Below, piece after piece: positions 27,401 to 35,370 of a stretch of DNA of 64,000 nucleotides. The position numbers were made by a program, and so were the translations under genes. The stretch is from Nocardia higoensis. Its GTDB lineage: Bacteria > Actinomycetota > Actinomycetes > Mycobacteriales > Mycobacteriaceae. Positions within the stretch are counted from its first letter, which is position 1; each line of letters begins with the position of its first letter. Location of the stretch: positions 62,001 through 126,000 of the forward strand of contig NZ_JADLQN010000005.1 of NCBI RefSeq assembly GCF_015477835.1, read 5' to 3'. Below the pieces are notes generated by a model that worked only from the letters and a program-made list of their open reading frames with translations, did no database searches and was not told the origin of the DNA.

Positions 27401-27497
27401 CGAGAGCGAGCACAGCGAAGGCTCGGCGACCCCACATCCGCACGCAGACGGGCGCGACAAGCGCGGCACAGGCGTGTGCGAGCAGAATTATGAGCAA
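24447..27497 (-). CDS. mrpA: Na+/H+ antiporter fused subunit MrpA-MrpB with N/G/T-rich tail
   Basis: 1016-residue NuoL-like subunit. The antiporter domain includes LLFVFWEITTVLSFLLVGH, KSAIVPLHFWLPGAMAAPTPVSAYLHAAAMVKAGVYLIAR and KLVLAFGTVSQLGFIV. A DUF4040/MbhD-like region (DLALTQFLVETITLVIFVLVLR) follows, then an MnhB domain (RLVFPTIMVLSIYFFFAGHNAPGGGFAGGL), giving the MrpA+MrpB fusion common in actinobacteria. The start is TTG 27497, behind GGAG with a 7-base gap. The last 75 residues are an unusual Asn/Gly/Thr/Ala-rich repeat (NGTAGNDTAGNGTAANG). The operon drives Na+ or K+ extrusion for pH and salt tolerance. Confidence 0.95.
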   Translation of the reverse strand: MLIILLAHACAALVAPVCVRMWGRRAFAVLALVPFLSLGWVVAEWGTTSEVQLEWAPSISMNFDLRFDSLAAVMAGLVLGIGALVLLYCTRYFEDDEPALGQFAAYLVAFAGAMFGLVTSDNMLLLFVFWEITTVLSFLLVGHNTARPSRRAALQALLVTGSGGLAMLVGIIILGQTAGTYRLSEIIAMPEPPSGTAVTVAVVLLLVGALSKSAIVPLHFWLPGAMAAPTPVSAYLHAAAMVKAGVYLIARLAPAFADYPLWHPIVLTLGAATMILAGWRALQVTDLKLVLAFGTVSQLGFIVVLVGIGTPAAALAGVAMIVAHALFKAALFMVVGIIDHGAGTRDLRQLTGLGGREPRLLWISVLAASSMAGIPPMFGFVGKEAALTAAAEAGILSDPARIALTAALVAGSALTVGYSARFVWGAFARKAEVPDVADWHRPGLSMVVPPALLAVASLAAGLAAPWMDELLSPYARTLPGELHDHLALWHGVTLALGLTVIVVAAGAALFLARGRIVDTEHHILGNADRAYDATLRGMTTLSLRMTGAVQRGSLPLSQATILVTLVLLPAILLAFGTRAGVELRLWDNPLQVVIGAIMVMMALAATVLRNRLAAVIVVGATGYGCGVIFALHGAPDLALTQFLVETITLVIFVLVLRGFPAEIEAGREVAFKARRAILAVLVGVTVAVLTGFAVAARSAEPIWKLIPEAAYEFGGGKNAVNVLLVDIRAWDTLGEITVLIVAATGVASLVFRTRRFGSAPRAADSPHYDPDAVSWLPAGRLVDRRDRSMVLQITTRLVFPTIMVLSIYFFFAGHNAPGGGFAGGLTAGLALTLRYLAGGRYELGEALPVDAGHVLGAGLTLAAGTAVSSMLLGAPPLSSAIIEVTLPVLGHIKLVTALFFDLGVYLIVVGLVLDVLRSLGARLDLELPDMLSNAAAVPASRRSVGATGTAANGTTGPATSDLGTADDSTPDVSTPGNSTTENGTAGNDTAGNGTAANGRANNGIAGTGSDTKGAHR

Positions 27498-27709
27498 AAC
27501 TGCACTCCGTCGGGTAGTAGCGGCGGGGTGTTTGTGTACTCATCCTATGTGTCGCGGCCGGTGGGAATACTGCCGGGTCGAAATTTCCCGGTGTATCGGC
27601 TGGTCAATCGGGGTACTCGAACCGCCGCCGTCGCACCGCCCGCACCCCTGGTTCGGTACGCCCGTGCTGGACTCCGCGGGCCGCCGTCACGCGACCCGGA
27701 GCAGTTCGC

Positions 27710-29983
27710 TCAGCCGCGTGCGTCGGCGTAGCGACGCAGCGACTCCACCTGAGCCGGATCCAGGGACGGATTGACGGCTCGGCGGGCCGTTTCGACGTCG
27801 GCGGCGGTCACGTCGGCGGCGTTCACATCGCGGCGCATGGCGGCCAACGCGGCCTCTCGCAACAATGCAGCACAGTCCGCTGCGGAGTAGCCGGTGAGGT
27901 CCTCGGCCAGTTCGGCGAGATCCACATCGGCGGCCAGCGGCACCGACTTGCCCGCGGTGCGCAGGATCGCCAGCCGGGCCTGCGCGTCCGGCGGCGGCAC
28001 GAACACCAGCCGTTCCAGGCGACCCGGCCGCAGCAGCGCGGGGTCGATGAGTTCGGGGCGGTTGGTCGCGCCGAGCACGACCACGTCGCGCAAGGGCTCC
28101 ACACCGTCGAGTTCGGTGAGCAGGGCGGCCACCACCCGATCGCCGACGCCGGAGTCGCCGGTCTGGCCGCGTCGTGGCGCGAGCGCGTCGACTTCGTCGA
28201 GGAAGATCAGCGACGGCGCGGAGTCACGGGCCCGCTGGAACAGTTCGCGCACCGCGCGCTCGGAGGAACCGACCCACTTGTCCATGAGTTCGGCGCCCTT
28301 GACCGAATGCACGCTGAGCTGCCCGGAGCCGGCGAGCGCACGCACCAGGAAGGTCTTGCCGCAGCCGGGCGGACCGTAGAGCAGCACGCCGCGCGGCGGC
28401 TCCACACCGAGGCGGGCGAAGGAGTCGGGGTGGCGCAGCGGCCACAGCACCGTCTCGGTCAGCGACTGCTTGGTCTCCACCATGTCACCCACGTCGTCGA
28501 GGCCGAGGCTGCCGACCGCCAGTTCCTCGGTCCCCGAGCGCGACAGCGGCCGGATCACCTCGAGCGCGCCGAGCAGGTCCTCCTGGATCAGCTTGGGTGG
28601 GCTGCCCTCCCTGCTGGCCCGTGAGGCCGCCCGCAGACCGGCCTCACGGGCCAGTGCGGCCAGGTCGGCGACCACGAAACCGGGCGTGCGCGCCGCGACC
28701 GCGTCCAGCGCGAGCTCACCGGTGGGCACCTTGCGGAGCACTTGTTCCAGCAGCGCCCGCCGCACCGGCGCGGTCGGCAGCGGCAGCGCGAGTTCCCGAT
28801 CGCACAGATCGGGGCCGCGCAGCCGTGCGTCGACCCGGCTGGGGTGCGCGGTGGTGGCGAGGAAGGCCACGCCGGGGCCGGACATGGCCGCGCGCAGTTG
28901 ATCGAGGATCAACGTGGCGACCGGCTCGGGCTGCTCGGGTAGCAGGGCGTCGACATCACTGATCAACAGGACGCCGCCCTGTCCGGAACCCACCTCGGCC
29001 ACCGCGGCCGCGACTTCGCGCAATCGGGTGCCGCTCTCGGCCGCGCCCACGGTCGGGCCGTCGAGTTCGATCAGTCTGCGCGGAGCCGCCACCGCGCGCG
29101 CCAGCGTCGCCTTGCCGACGCCCGCCGGACCGGTGATCAACACGCCCAGATGCGCGGGCGCGCCGAGGGCTCTGAGCAGTTCGGGTTCGTCCAGCGCCAG
29201 GCTCAGCCATTCGGACAGCTTGGCCGCCTGGGCGTGGCCTCCGGTCAGATCCTCCACCGGAACCGGTGCCTCGCCGGAACTCCAGCGGCGGATCGCGGTC
29301 GCCGATCCCGCGGCGGTGGCGTCGAGTGCTTGTGTGTGGAGTACCGCGCCGTCGGCCGCCCCGCGCGCGCCCGCCCGTCCCGGGCCGCTCGTCGCCGCTC
29401 GTTCGGCGGCCTCGCGCGCGGCGACCGCGCCCGCCGTCCAGGAAACCGCCGTATTCGGCTGCACGCTGACCGGGCCCGGCGCGGGATCGACGGCGGTCAC
29501 CGTCAACAGTTCGGTGGTCCAGGCGATGCCGAAGGTACGCGAGAGTGCCTGGCTGGCCGCCGAGGTGGGCATGTCAGGACCGAGGTCGCGCGGCAGCAAC
29601 GACACCGTGTCGCCGACGGTCACCACCTTGCCCAGCAGGGCCTGGCGCAGTGTCGCCGCGGGAATGCTGCGGGTGGCGTGTACCGAGCCGCTCAACACGA
29701 CCTGGCGCGCGCCGTGCACGACGGCGGGCGCGACCACGACGGTCTGGTTCTCCTTGATGCCCGCGTTGGACAGCGTCACATCATCGAGCAGAACCACCCC
29801 GGCGGGCGTGCCCGCGGGCGCCAGCGCGGCGACGGCAGCGGTATGCCTGGCGCCCGACAACGCGATCCCGTCCCACTCGCGCAGCCCGAGGGCGGTCAGC
29901 GCTTCCGGGTGCAGCCGCACCACCCCGCGTCTGGCGTCGGCGGCGGACGGATTCAAGCGAGCGGTGAGCGCCAGTTCTGCCAC
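27710..29983 (-). CDS. Double AAA+ ATPase, CDC48/VCP-like (Rv0435c-like)
   Basis: 757-residue protein. An N-terminal double-psi-barrel-like region (residues about 1 to 200) is followed by two AAA+ modules. The first is degenerate: Walker A GPAGVGKATL (Ala after the Lys) and Walker B VLLISDVDALL (Val where Glu is expected), so it probably does not hydrolyse ATP. The second is complete: GPPGCGKTF, IFLDEVDAL, sensor GATNRPELIDPALLRPGR with Arg fingers. Related proteins unfold or remodel protein complexes. GTG 29983 gives the family start VAELALTARLNPS. Same place as Rv0435c relative to psd, pssA and groEL2. Confidence 0.92.
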   Translation of the reverse strand: MAELALTARLNPSAADARRGVVRLHPEALTALGLREWDGIALSGARHTAAVAALAPAGTPAGVVLLDDVTLSNAGIKENQTVVVAPAVVHGARQVVLSGSVHATRSIPAATLRQALLGKVVTVGDTVSLLPRDLGPDMPTSAASQALSRTFGIAWTTELLTVTAVDPAPGPVSVQPNTAVSWTAGAVAAREAAERAATSGPGRAGARGAADGAVLHTQALDATAAGSATAIRRWSSGEAPVPVEDLTGGHAQAAKLSEWLSLALDEPELLRALGAPAHLGVLITGPAGVGKATLARAVAAPRRLIELDGPTVGAAESGTRLREVAAAVAEVGSGQGGVLLISDVDALLPEQPEPVATLILDQLRAAMSGPGVAFLATTAHPSRVDARLRGPDLCDRELALPLPTAPVRRALLEQVLRKVPTGELALDAVAARTPGFVVADLAALAREAGLRAASRASREGSPPKLIQEDLLGALEVIRPLSRSGTEELAVGSLGLDDVGDMVETKQSLTETVLWPLRHPDSFARLGVEPPRGVLLYGPPGCGKTFLVRALAGSGQLSVHSVKGAELMDKWVGSSERAVRELFQRARDSAPSLIFLDEVDALAPRRGQTGDSGVGDRVVAALLTELDGVEPLRDVVVLGATNRPELIDPALLRPGRLERLVFVPPPDAQARLAILRTAGKSVPLAADVDLAELAEDLTGYSAADCAALLREAALAAMRRDVNAADVTAADVETARRAVNPSLDPAQVESLRRYADARG

Positions 29984-30102
29984 TGTGCCATTCTGCCCGC
30001 TTCCCTGGAGTCCGCCATCGCGCCTGCTCCGGCCACACAGCCCCCGCGAACGGTCGCCGCTGGGCTGCCGGGCGCCGGCGCGCTTGCGCGGCTCGGCGAT
30101 CG

Positions 30103-30417
30103 CTAGGCGGCCGGTTTCGTCAGCCCCGCCGCCTCGGCGACGGTCTTGTTCGCATTGGCCTCCGACAGGCACACCAGCTTGGCGGTGCCGAGCGCGACGT
30201 TCGGGCTGCCCGCGTACTGGCTGTCGGGGTGCTCGGCGAGGATCGCCTCGACCACGGCCTTCTCCGCCTCGGTATCGAGGTTCTTGAACTCCGCGCAGGT
30301 GGTCTGCGTGGTCTTGTCCGCCGAGTCGGCTGCCTCGCCGGAATCCGAACCGCCACAACCGGAAAGGGCCAGGGTCAGCGCCGCTGCGGTGGACAGGACG
30401 ACGGAAAATCGCTTCAT
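30103..30417 (-). CDS. Small lipoprotein, possibly HdeA-like
   Basis: 104 residues. The signal peptide MKRFSVVLSTAAALTLALSGC ends in a lipobox (Cys21), followed by an acidic linker. The mature domain reads TTCAEFKNLDTEAEKAVVEAILAEHPDS and then GTAKLVCLSEANANKTVAEAAG. Two Cys, 42 residues apart and flanking a helical core, resemble the disulfide layout of the periplasmic acid chaperone HdeA; I regard this as a suggestion only. It lies upstream of, and in the same direction as, the AAA+ ATPase gene, with a gap of about 120 bp. Confidence 0.75.
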   Translation of the reverse strand: MKRFSVVLSTAAALTLALSGCGGSDSGEAADSADKTTQTTCAEFKNLDTEAEKAVVEAILAEHPDSQYAGSPNVALGTAKLVCLSEANANKTVAEAAGLTKPAA

Positions 30418-30514
30418 GCTCGTTCTTCCCGGGGGTGCCATCAGGCGCCGGAGCCTCCGGCGCGATCGCAGAGCCTACCGGCGAGTACCGCGGGAAGGGG
30501 CACGGGTGGCGATG

Positions 30515-30775
30515 TCAGGGGACGGCGCTGTCCTGCGGGCGCGCCGATGCGGATTCGGGGTCCAGGCTCATACGGTGCTCGAGGACCAATGCGAGTTCGG
30601 TGGGGGTGAGCAGGCGTTCGAGGCGCTCTTCGTCGGTGAGCGGGGTCGTCCGAGGCGGGGCGGCGGTGGGCGGCGCGGCGGCGGGGTCCACGCCGCGGCG
30701 GTCGTCGGGTTCGATCATCGGCAGCGGCGGGACGCGGTCCGGACGACGGCGGTGGAGCAGCGAGCGCAGATTCAC
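30515..30775 (-). CDS. Hypothetical protein, Pro-rich, 86 aa
   Basis: Starts at GTG 30775 behind GAGGTG. The N-terminus is basic (NLRSLLHRRRPDRV), the middle Pro/Ala-rich (VDPAAAPPTAAPPRTTP), and the C-terminal part predicted helical (LTDEERLERLLTPTELALVLEHRMSLD). No family was recognised. The helix with repeated Leu and charged residues and the divergent placement against an SRPBCC gene make it plausible as a real gene, but it could be non-coding. Confidence 0.5.
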   Translation of the reverse strand: MNLRSLLHRRRPDRVPPLPMIEPDDRRGVDPAAAPPTAAPPRTTPLTDEERLERLLTPTELALVLEHRMSLDPESASARPQDSAVP

Positions 30776-30811
30776 GGCCTGATCACCTCACTCGAGTAGG
30801 TGGGACGCTGA

Positions 30812-30867
30812 GGGTTGTCTCGTTTCGGGGTTGTCTCGATCGCTGTCGGGATGCCCGTTGTGACAAC
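30812..30867. promoter_or_regulatory. Repeats in the divergent promoter region before the SRPBCC gene
   Basis: GGGTTGTCTCG occurs twice (30812-30822 and 30828-30838, 16-bp period), followed by a perfect palindrome GTTGTGACAAC (30857-30867). All share the core GTTGT. Together they look like binding sites for one regulator between the leftward small gene and the rightward SRPBCC gene. No factor can be named. Confidence 0.4.
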
Positions 30868-30973
30868 ACCTCTGCCGTGTCGTGCCGATTCGTGACGCAA
30901 ATGTCTTCGGGACGTGGCGTGCGGCATGCGGTCTAGGATGGCCGGGACAGAGTCGTCGATCACGGAGGTACTC

Positions 30974-31426
30974 ATGGCCGAAAACCTCGAAGCAACAGTC
31001 GACATCGTCGCCCCGCCCGAGCGGGTGTGGCGGGTGCTCTCCGACCTGGACCGGATGCCGGAGTTCAGCCCGATGACTCGGCGCATGAAGGCGCTCGGCA
31101 CGCCGAAGGCGGGGGCCTGGACGGTCAACTGGAACAAGCAGGGTTGGAAGGTCTGGCCGTCGACGTCGCGCATCGTCTCCTACGAACCCGAGCGCGAACT
31201 CGCCTTCCGGATGAACGAGAACGGCACCACCTGGAGCTTCACACTCGAGCCGACCGCGACCGGCACCCGGCTCACCCAGCGCCGCGACGCCTCGGCAGGG
31301 GTGCCCTGGCCGATCCGCAAGGCCTTCGACGTCTTCTTCGGCGGCGAAGCCGCTTTCGAGAAGGACCTGGTCGGTGGCATGACCACCACGCTGGCCCGGA
31401 TCAAGGCCGCCGCCGAGACGGCCTGA
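30974..31426 (+). CDS. SRPBCC family protein (polyketide cyclase/dehydrase-like)
   Basis: 150-residue START/Bet v1-like fold protein. It begins AENLEATVDIVAPPERVWRVLSDLDRMPEFSP, the standard opening strand and helix of the family. Family strands continue with GWKVWPSTSRIVSYEPERELAFRMNENGTTWSFTLEPTATGTRLTQRRD, and a long C-terminal helix (FEKDLVGGMTTTLARIKAAAE) closes the ligand cavity. ATG 30974 has GGAGG 5 bases upstream. Such proteins bind hydrophobic ligands; which one is unknown. Confidence 0.9.
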   Translation: MAENLEATVDIVAPPERVWRVLSDLDRMPEFSPMTRRMKALGTPKAGAWTVNWNKQGWKVWPSTSRIVSYEPERELAFRMNENGTTWSFTLEPTATGTRLTQRRDASAGVPWPIRKAFDVFFGGEAAFEKDLVGGMTTTLARIKAAAETA

Positions 31427-31462
31427 TCCGGTCGGTCACGCAGCTGCTGCCCGCGCGGTGGG

Positions 31463-32500
31463 CTACTTCCAGCGCGGCAGGGTGACCACCTGCGCGGCGT
31501 AGGAGAGCCCGGCGCCGAAGGCGATCAGCAGCGCGGTGTCACCGGGGCGCGCCTCGCCCTTGCGGAGCAGCGCTTCCATCGCCAGCGGGATCGAGGCGGC
31601 CGAGGTGTTGCCGGTCTCCTCGATGTCGTTGGCCAGCGCGCAGTCCTCCGGCAGTTTCAGCACTCGCGCCATGATCTCGATGATCCGGCCGTTGGCCTGG
31701 TGCGGGATCATGGCTTGCAGGTCGTCGGTGGTCAGGCCGGCCCGGTCGATCGCGTCGCGGCAGACCTTCTCCAGTGAATGCGCCGCCCAGCGGAAGACCG
31801 CGGTGCCCTCCATCGCCAGGTAGGGGCGGACCGCGTCGAGTCCCTTCTCCTCGATCTCGGCGAAGAACTCCAGCCAGTCCTTGGTCTGGCGGATGGCGTG
31901 GTGCTGGGTGCCGTCCGACCCCCACACCGTCGGTCCGATGCCCGCCTCCCCCGGCTTCTCGGAGGGGCCGACCACCACCGCGCCCGCGCCGTCGGCGAAC
32001 AGGAACGCGGTCGAGCGGTCGGTCATGTCGACGGTGTCGGTCAGCTTCTCCACGCCGATGACCAGCACCTTCTTCGAGGTGCCCGCGCGGACCAGGTCCG
32101 AGGCCATGGCGAGGGCGTGGCAGAAGCCCGCGCAGCCCGCGGAGATGTCGAAGGCGGCCGCGCCGTTCATGCCGAGTTCGGTGGCGATACGCGGAGCGGC
32201 GGCGGGGGTGAGCAGCAGATGCGTGGAGGTGGCGACGATGACGCAGTCCATCTCGTCGGCGGAGATCTCGGCGGCGTCCATCGCGTCGCGCGCGGCGGCC
32301 ACACTCATCGAGTGGACGGTCTCGGAGGCGTCGGCGAATCGCCTGGTCCTGATTCCGGATCGGGTGCGGATCCACTCGTCGCTGGAATCGATCGGACCCG
32401 CGATCTCGTCGTTGGTGACGATCCGGGCCGGGCGATAGACGCCGAGTCCGAGGATCGCGGTGCTGTCGACGCCGGTCGTCTGGGCGATTCGTACGGACAT
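31463..32500 (-). CDS. fabH: Beta-ketoacyl-ACP synthase III
   Basis: 345-residue thiolase-fold condensing enzyme that starts fatty-acid chains from acyl-CoA and malonyl-ACP. The catalytic triad is intact: Cys123 in FDISAGCAGFCHAL, His267 in IPHQANGRIIE and Asn298 in ETGNTSAAS. The N-terminus has the KAS III pattern NDEIAGPIDSSDEWIRTRSGIRTRRFA. It lies next to psd but in the opposite direction, not in a fatty-acid operon, so it may be a specialised paralogue. A short palindrome in its leader suggests repression. Confidence 0.94.
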   Translation of the reverse strand: MSVRIAQTTGVDSTAILGLGVYRPARIVTNDEIAGPIDSSDEWIRTRSGIRTRRFADASETVHSMSVAAARDAMDAAEISADEMDCVIVATSTHLLLTPAAAPRIATELGMNGAAAFDISAGCAGFCHALAMASDLVRAGTSKKVLVIGVEKLTDTVDMTDRSTAFLFADGAGAVVVGPSEKPGEAGIGPTVWGSDGTQHHAIRQTKDWLEFFAEIEEKGLDAVRPYLAMEGTAVFRWAAHSLEKVCRDAIDRAGLTTDDLQAMIPHQANGRIIEIMARVLKLPEDCALANDIEETGNTSAASIPLAMEALLRKGEARPGDTALLIAFGAGLSYAAQVVTLPRWK

Positions 32501-32547
32501 GTGCGGCTCCTGGTTACCTGCGGAATTAGCGTGGAACTCCCTTAGAC

Positions 32548-32562
32548 ATGAGGCACCCTCAT
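32548..32562. promoter_or_regulatory. Palindrome in the fabH promoter
   Basis: ATGAGG-CAC-CCTCAT, perfect 6-base arms. On the minus strand it directly follows TAATAT (32566-32561), a good -10 hexamer, so it would lie over the transcription start of fabH, a repressor position. Confidence 0.45.
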
Positions 32563-32736
32563 ATTAGCCCCGCGGTTGCGGATACGTGGCCGGATCGCCA
32601 CATCGGTATGAACGACCGGTCGCCGGGGGTCGGACCGGGACGAGATCGGCGCCCGAGTGGACCTTCGGCGTACTGTGTGGTGGCTTGCAGTTGAGCGCGT
32701 CGACCACGATGCGCATCGAGCACGAAAGAGGAGTCT

Positions 32737-33450
32737 GTGGCACGCCGTCCCACCCCGCCCGGCACACCCGAGACCACCGGGGTCGGCCATGTCGTCGATC
32801 TGGTGCGATCCACGATCCCACCGCTGCACCCCGCCGGGCTGCCCTTCGTGGCCGTCCCACTCGCGGTCGCGGTCGCGGCAGGTAAACGCAGGTGGCTGCG
32901 CCGGGCCGGTCTGGTGACCGCCGCCGCCTGCGCGGGTTTCTTCCGCCACCCCAACCGGGTGCCGCCGAACCGGGCGGGCGTGGTCGTCGCCCCGGCCGAC
33001 GGTGAGATCGCCTTGGTCGACACCGCCGCCCCGCCCGCCGAACTCGGCCTCGGCGATCAGCCGCTGCCCCGCGTGAGCATCTTCCTCTCGGTGCTCGACG
33101 TGCATGTGCAGCGCACCCCGGTCTCCGGTGTCGTCCGCGAGGTCCGGCACCAGAGCGGCCAGTTCAAGTCCGCCGATCTGCCCGAGGCCAGCGCGGTCAA
33201 CGAGCGCAACAGCATGGTGCTCGAGACGGCGAAGGGCGCCACGGTGGTGGTCGTGCAGATCGCCGGTCTGCTGGCGCGCCGCATCGTGTGCGACGCCCAG
33301 GTCGGCGACGTACTGACCATCGGCGACACCTACGGCCTGATCCGCTTCGGCTCCCGGGTGGACACCTACTTCCCGGCAGGCACCGAGCTGCTCGTGCAGC
33401 CGGGCCAACGCACCATCGGCGGCGAGACCGTCCTCGCCCAGCTGACGTAA
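32737..33450 (+). CDS. psd: Phosphatidylserine decarboxylase
   Basis: 237-residue pyruvoyl enzyme converting phosphatidylserine to phosphatidylethanolamine at the membrane. GTG 32737 follows AAGAGGAG. Family segments: FFRHPNRVPPNRAGVVVAPADGEIALVD (active-site Asp), VSIFLSVLDVHVQRTPVSGVV (catalytic His), and LIRFGSRVDTYFP, where the Gly-Ser bond is cut to form the pyruvoyl group. A hydrophobic N-terminal segment (GLPFVAVPLAVAVAAG) may anchor it. Followed by pssA after 10 bp. In M. tuberculosis the corresponding genes (Rv0437c, Rv0436c) run in the same direction as Rv0435c; here psd-pssA are inverted relative to the ATPase. Confidence 0.95.
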   Translation: MARRPTPPGTPETTGVGHVVDLVRSTIPPLHPAGLPFVAVPLAVAVAAGKRRWLRRAGLVTAAACAGFFRHPNRVPPNRAGVVVAPADGEIALVDTAAPPAELGLGDQPLPRVSIFLSVLDVHVQRTPVSGVVREVRHQSGQFKSADLPEASAVNERNSMVLETAKGATVVVVQIAGLLARRIVCDAQVGDVLTIGDTYGLIRFGSRVDTYFPAGTELLVQPGQRTIGGETVLAQLT

Positions 33451-33460
33451 GGGAGTTGCC

Positions 33461-34354
33461 GTGATGGAGGCGGCCACGCCGGCCCCCAGGCGCCGCCGTC
33501 GCAGCATCCGCCTGCTGCCGAGCGTCGTGACGATCCTGGCGCTGTGCTCGGGGCTGTCCTCGGTGAAGTTCGCCCTCGACGGTGAGCTCGCCGTTGCCCT
33601 GGCGATGATCGGCGCCGCGGCGGTGTTCGACATGCTCGATGGCAGGCTGGCGCGGATGCTCGACGCCACGACCAAGATCGGCGCGGAACTCGATTCGCTG
33701 TCCGACGCGATCTCCTTCGGCGTCGCGCCCGCCCTGGTGCTGTACGTGGCGTTGCTGGACGAGAACAGCGTCGGCTGGATCATGGCGCTGCTGTTCGCGG
33801 TCAGCATCGTGTTGCGGCTGGCGAGATTCAACACCCTGCTCGACGACGACAACCGACCGGACTGGGCGCGCGAGTACTTCGTCGGCGTGCCCGCCCCCGC
33901 GGCGGCGCTGATCGCGCTGGTGCCCATCGCGCTGCTCGTGCAGTTCGGGGACGGCTGGTGGGTCGGCTTCTACGAGGTCGCGGCGTGGACCGTGCTGGCG
34001 GCCGCACTCGCGGTGAGCACCATCCCGACGCTGGCGCTGAAGTCGGTGTCGGTGGCGCCGCAGGCCGCGGCCGGGCTGCTCGTGCTGGTGGCGCTGGCCG
34101 CCGCGTTGCTGGTGACCTACCCGCTGATCCTGCTGCTGGTGCTGGTCGCGGTCTATCTGGCGCACATCCCGTTCGCCTGGCATTCGCAGCGCTGGGTGGC
34201 CGCGCGGCCGGAGACCTGGCAGCACAAGCCTGCCGAGCGCCGGGCGCAGCGGCGAGCACAGCGGCGCATCCCCCGGCCCGCGATCCGAGGTTCCAGCGCC
34301 AGGCTGCGGCTGCGCAGGCCGGAGGCCGAGCCGGTGGAGACACACGAAGGCTGA
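33461..34354 (+). CDS. pssA: CDP-diacylglycerol-serine O-phosphatidyltransferase
   Basis: About 297-residue integral membrane enzyme making phosphatidylserine, the substrate of the adjacent Psd. The CDP-alcohol phosphotransferase motif D-x2-D-G-x2-A-R-x8-G-x3-D-x3-D is complete: DMLDGRLARMLDATTKIGAELDSLSD. About six to eight TM helices follow, and the C-terminus is an Arg-rich cytoplasmic tail (RRAQRRAQRRIPRP). Start is GTG 33461 or the next codon ATG 33464, both behind GGGAG. Operon with psd. Confidence 0.95.
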   Translation: MMEAATPAPRRRRRSIRLLPSVVTILALCSGLSSVKFALDGELAVALAMIGAAAVFDMLDGRLARMLDATTKIGAELDSLSDAISFGVAPALVLYVALLDENSVGWIMALLFAVSIVLRLARFNTLLDDDNRPDWAREYFVGVPAPAAALIALVPIALLVQFGDGWWVGFYEVAAWTVLAAALAVSTIPTLALKSVSVAPQAAAGLLVLVALAAALLVTYPLILLLVLVAVYLAHIPFAWHSQRWVAARPETWQHKPAERRAQRRAQRRIPRPAIRGSSARLRLRRPEAEPVETHEG

Positions 34355-34404
34355 TCCGGGCCGCCAGCCGGCTGCGAGGACGAGCGATCCGGGAGGAAAC
34401 GGCG

Positions 34405-35289
34405 ATGGACCAGGACGGGCTGCGCACCTTCGAGGCGCATCGTCGGCGACTGTTCGCGCTCGCCTACCGGATGCTCGGCTCGGCGACCGAGGCCGAGGAC
34501 GCGGTGCAGGAGACCTACCTGCGCTGGGACGGCGCCGACCGGGCCGGCATCCGCTCCGCCGAGGCCTGGCTGACCACTGCCGTGGTCAACCTGTGCCGCA
34601 CGTGGCTGGTCTCGGCCCGCGCCCGCCGGGAGAGTTATGTCGGGCCTTGGCTGCCCGAGCCGGTGCCCACCTCGCAACTCGGTCCGCTCGAGACCGTCGA
34701 ACAGCGTGAATCGGTGTCCCTCGCGCTGCTCACCGCGCTGGAGCGGTTGAACCCGCTCGAACGCGCGGTGTTCGTGCTGCGCGAGGCCTTCGGCTATCCG
34801 CATCGGGAGATCGCGGAGATGCTGGAGGTCTCGGAGGCGGCCTCCCAGCAGGCACTGCACCGTGCGACCGAACGGGTCAGGCGCGGCCGCCCCCGGTTCA
34901 CACCGTCCGACGCGGACACGCGGGCGCTGCTGGAACGCTTCCTCGAAGCCGCGAGCACCGGGGATGTCGAGCGGCTGCGGTCGGTGCTGTCGGCGGACGC
35001 CACCGCCGTCGCGGACGGCGGCGGCGTGATCAACGCCGCCCGGCGGCCGGTCGTCGGTGCGGACCGGGTGGCCCGCTACCTGGCCGGTCTGGCGCGGTAC
35101 GGCCTGCCTGGCATGGTCCTCGGCCTCGAAGAGGTCAATGCCGCGCAGGCACTGGTGGTTCGGGTGGAGGGAATGCCCATGCTGGTGATGAGCCTCGAGG
35201 TGCGCGACGGCGCGATCGAGGCGTTCCGGCTGTCGGTGAACCCTGAGAAACTGACCTACTACGCCCGCGTGACCTCGTCTGCGCTGTGA
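34405..35289 (+). CDS. ECF sigma factor, ECF41-like, with SnoaL-like C-terminal domain
   Basis: 294 residues. Region 2 is HRRRLFALAYRMLGSATEAEDAVQETYLRW and region 4 LNPLERAVFVLREAFGYPHREIAEMLEVSEAASQQALHRA. A C-terminal extension of about 130 residues resembles a SnoaL/NTF2 fold. Three ECF41 signatures appear: WLPEP in the linker, a DGGG motif (VADGGGVIN), and NPEKL near the end. In ECF41 factors this extension acts as a built-in regulator replacing an anti-sigma factor. ATG 34405 has GGGAGG upstream. The usual ECF41 partner (a carboxymuconolactone decarboxylase, oxidoreductase or epimerase gene) is probably represented here by the two oxidoreductase genes that follow. Confidence 0.9.
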   Translation: MDQDGLRTFEAHRRRLFALAYRMLGSATEAEDAVQETYLRWDGADRAGIRSAEAWLTTAVVNLCRTWLVSARARRESYVGPWLPEPVPTSQLGPLETVEQRESVSLALLTALERLNPLERAVFVLREAFGYPHREIAEMLEVSEAASQQALHRATERVRRGRPRFTPSDADTRALLERFLEAASTGDVERLRSVLSADATAVADGGGVINAARRPVVGADRVARYLAGLARYGLPGMVLGLEEVNAAQALVVRVEGMPMLVMSLEVRDGAIEAFRLSVNPEKLTYYARVTSSAL

Positions 35290-35370
35290 TCGGTCGCGCC
35301 GGGTAACGGCCGTCCAACAGTTTCGCGTCGAGCCCGCGCCCGCGGTGCGAAAGGGCGCAGAATCGACCAC

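Noticed and set aside
30772..31173. Leftward open frame of 133 codons overlapping the SRPBCC gene
   Set aside because: Opposite a gene with a clear ribosome site and family match; no protein-like features.
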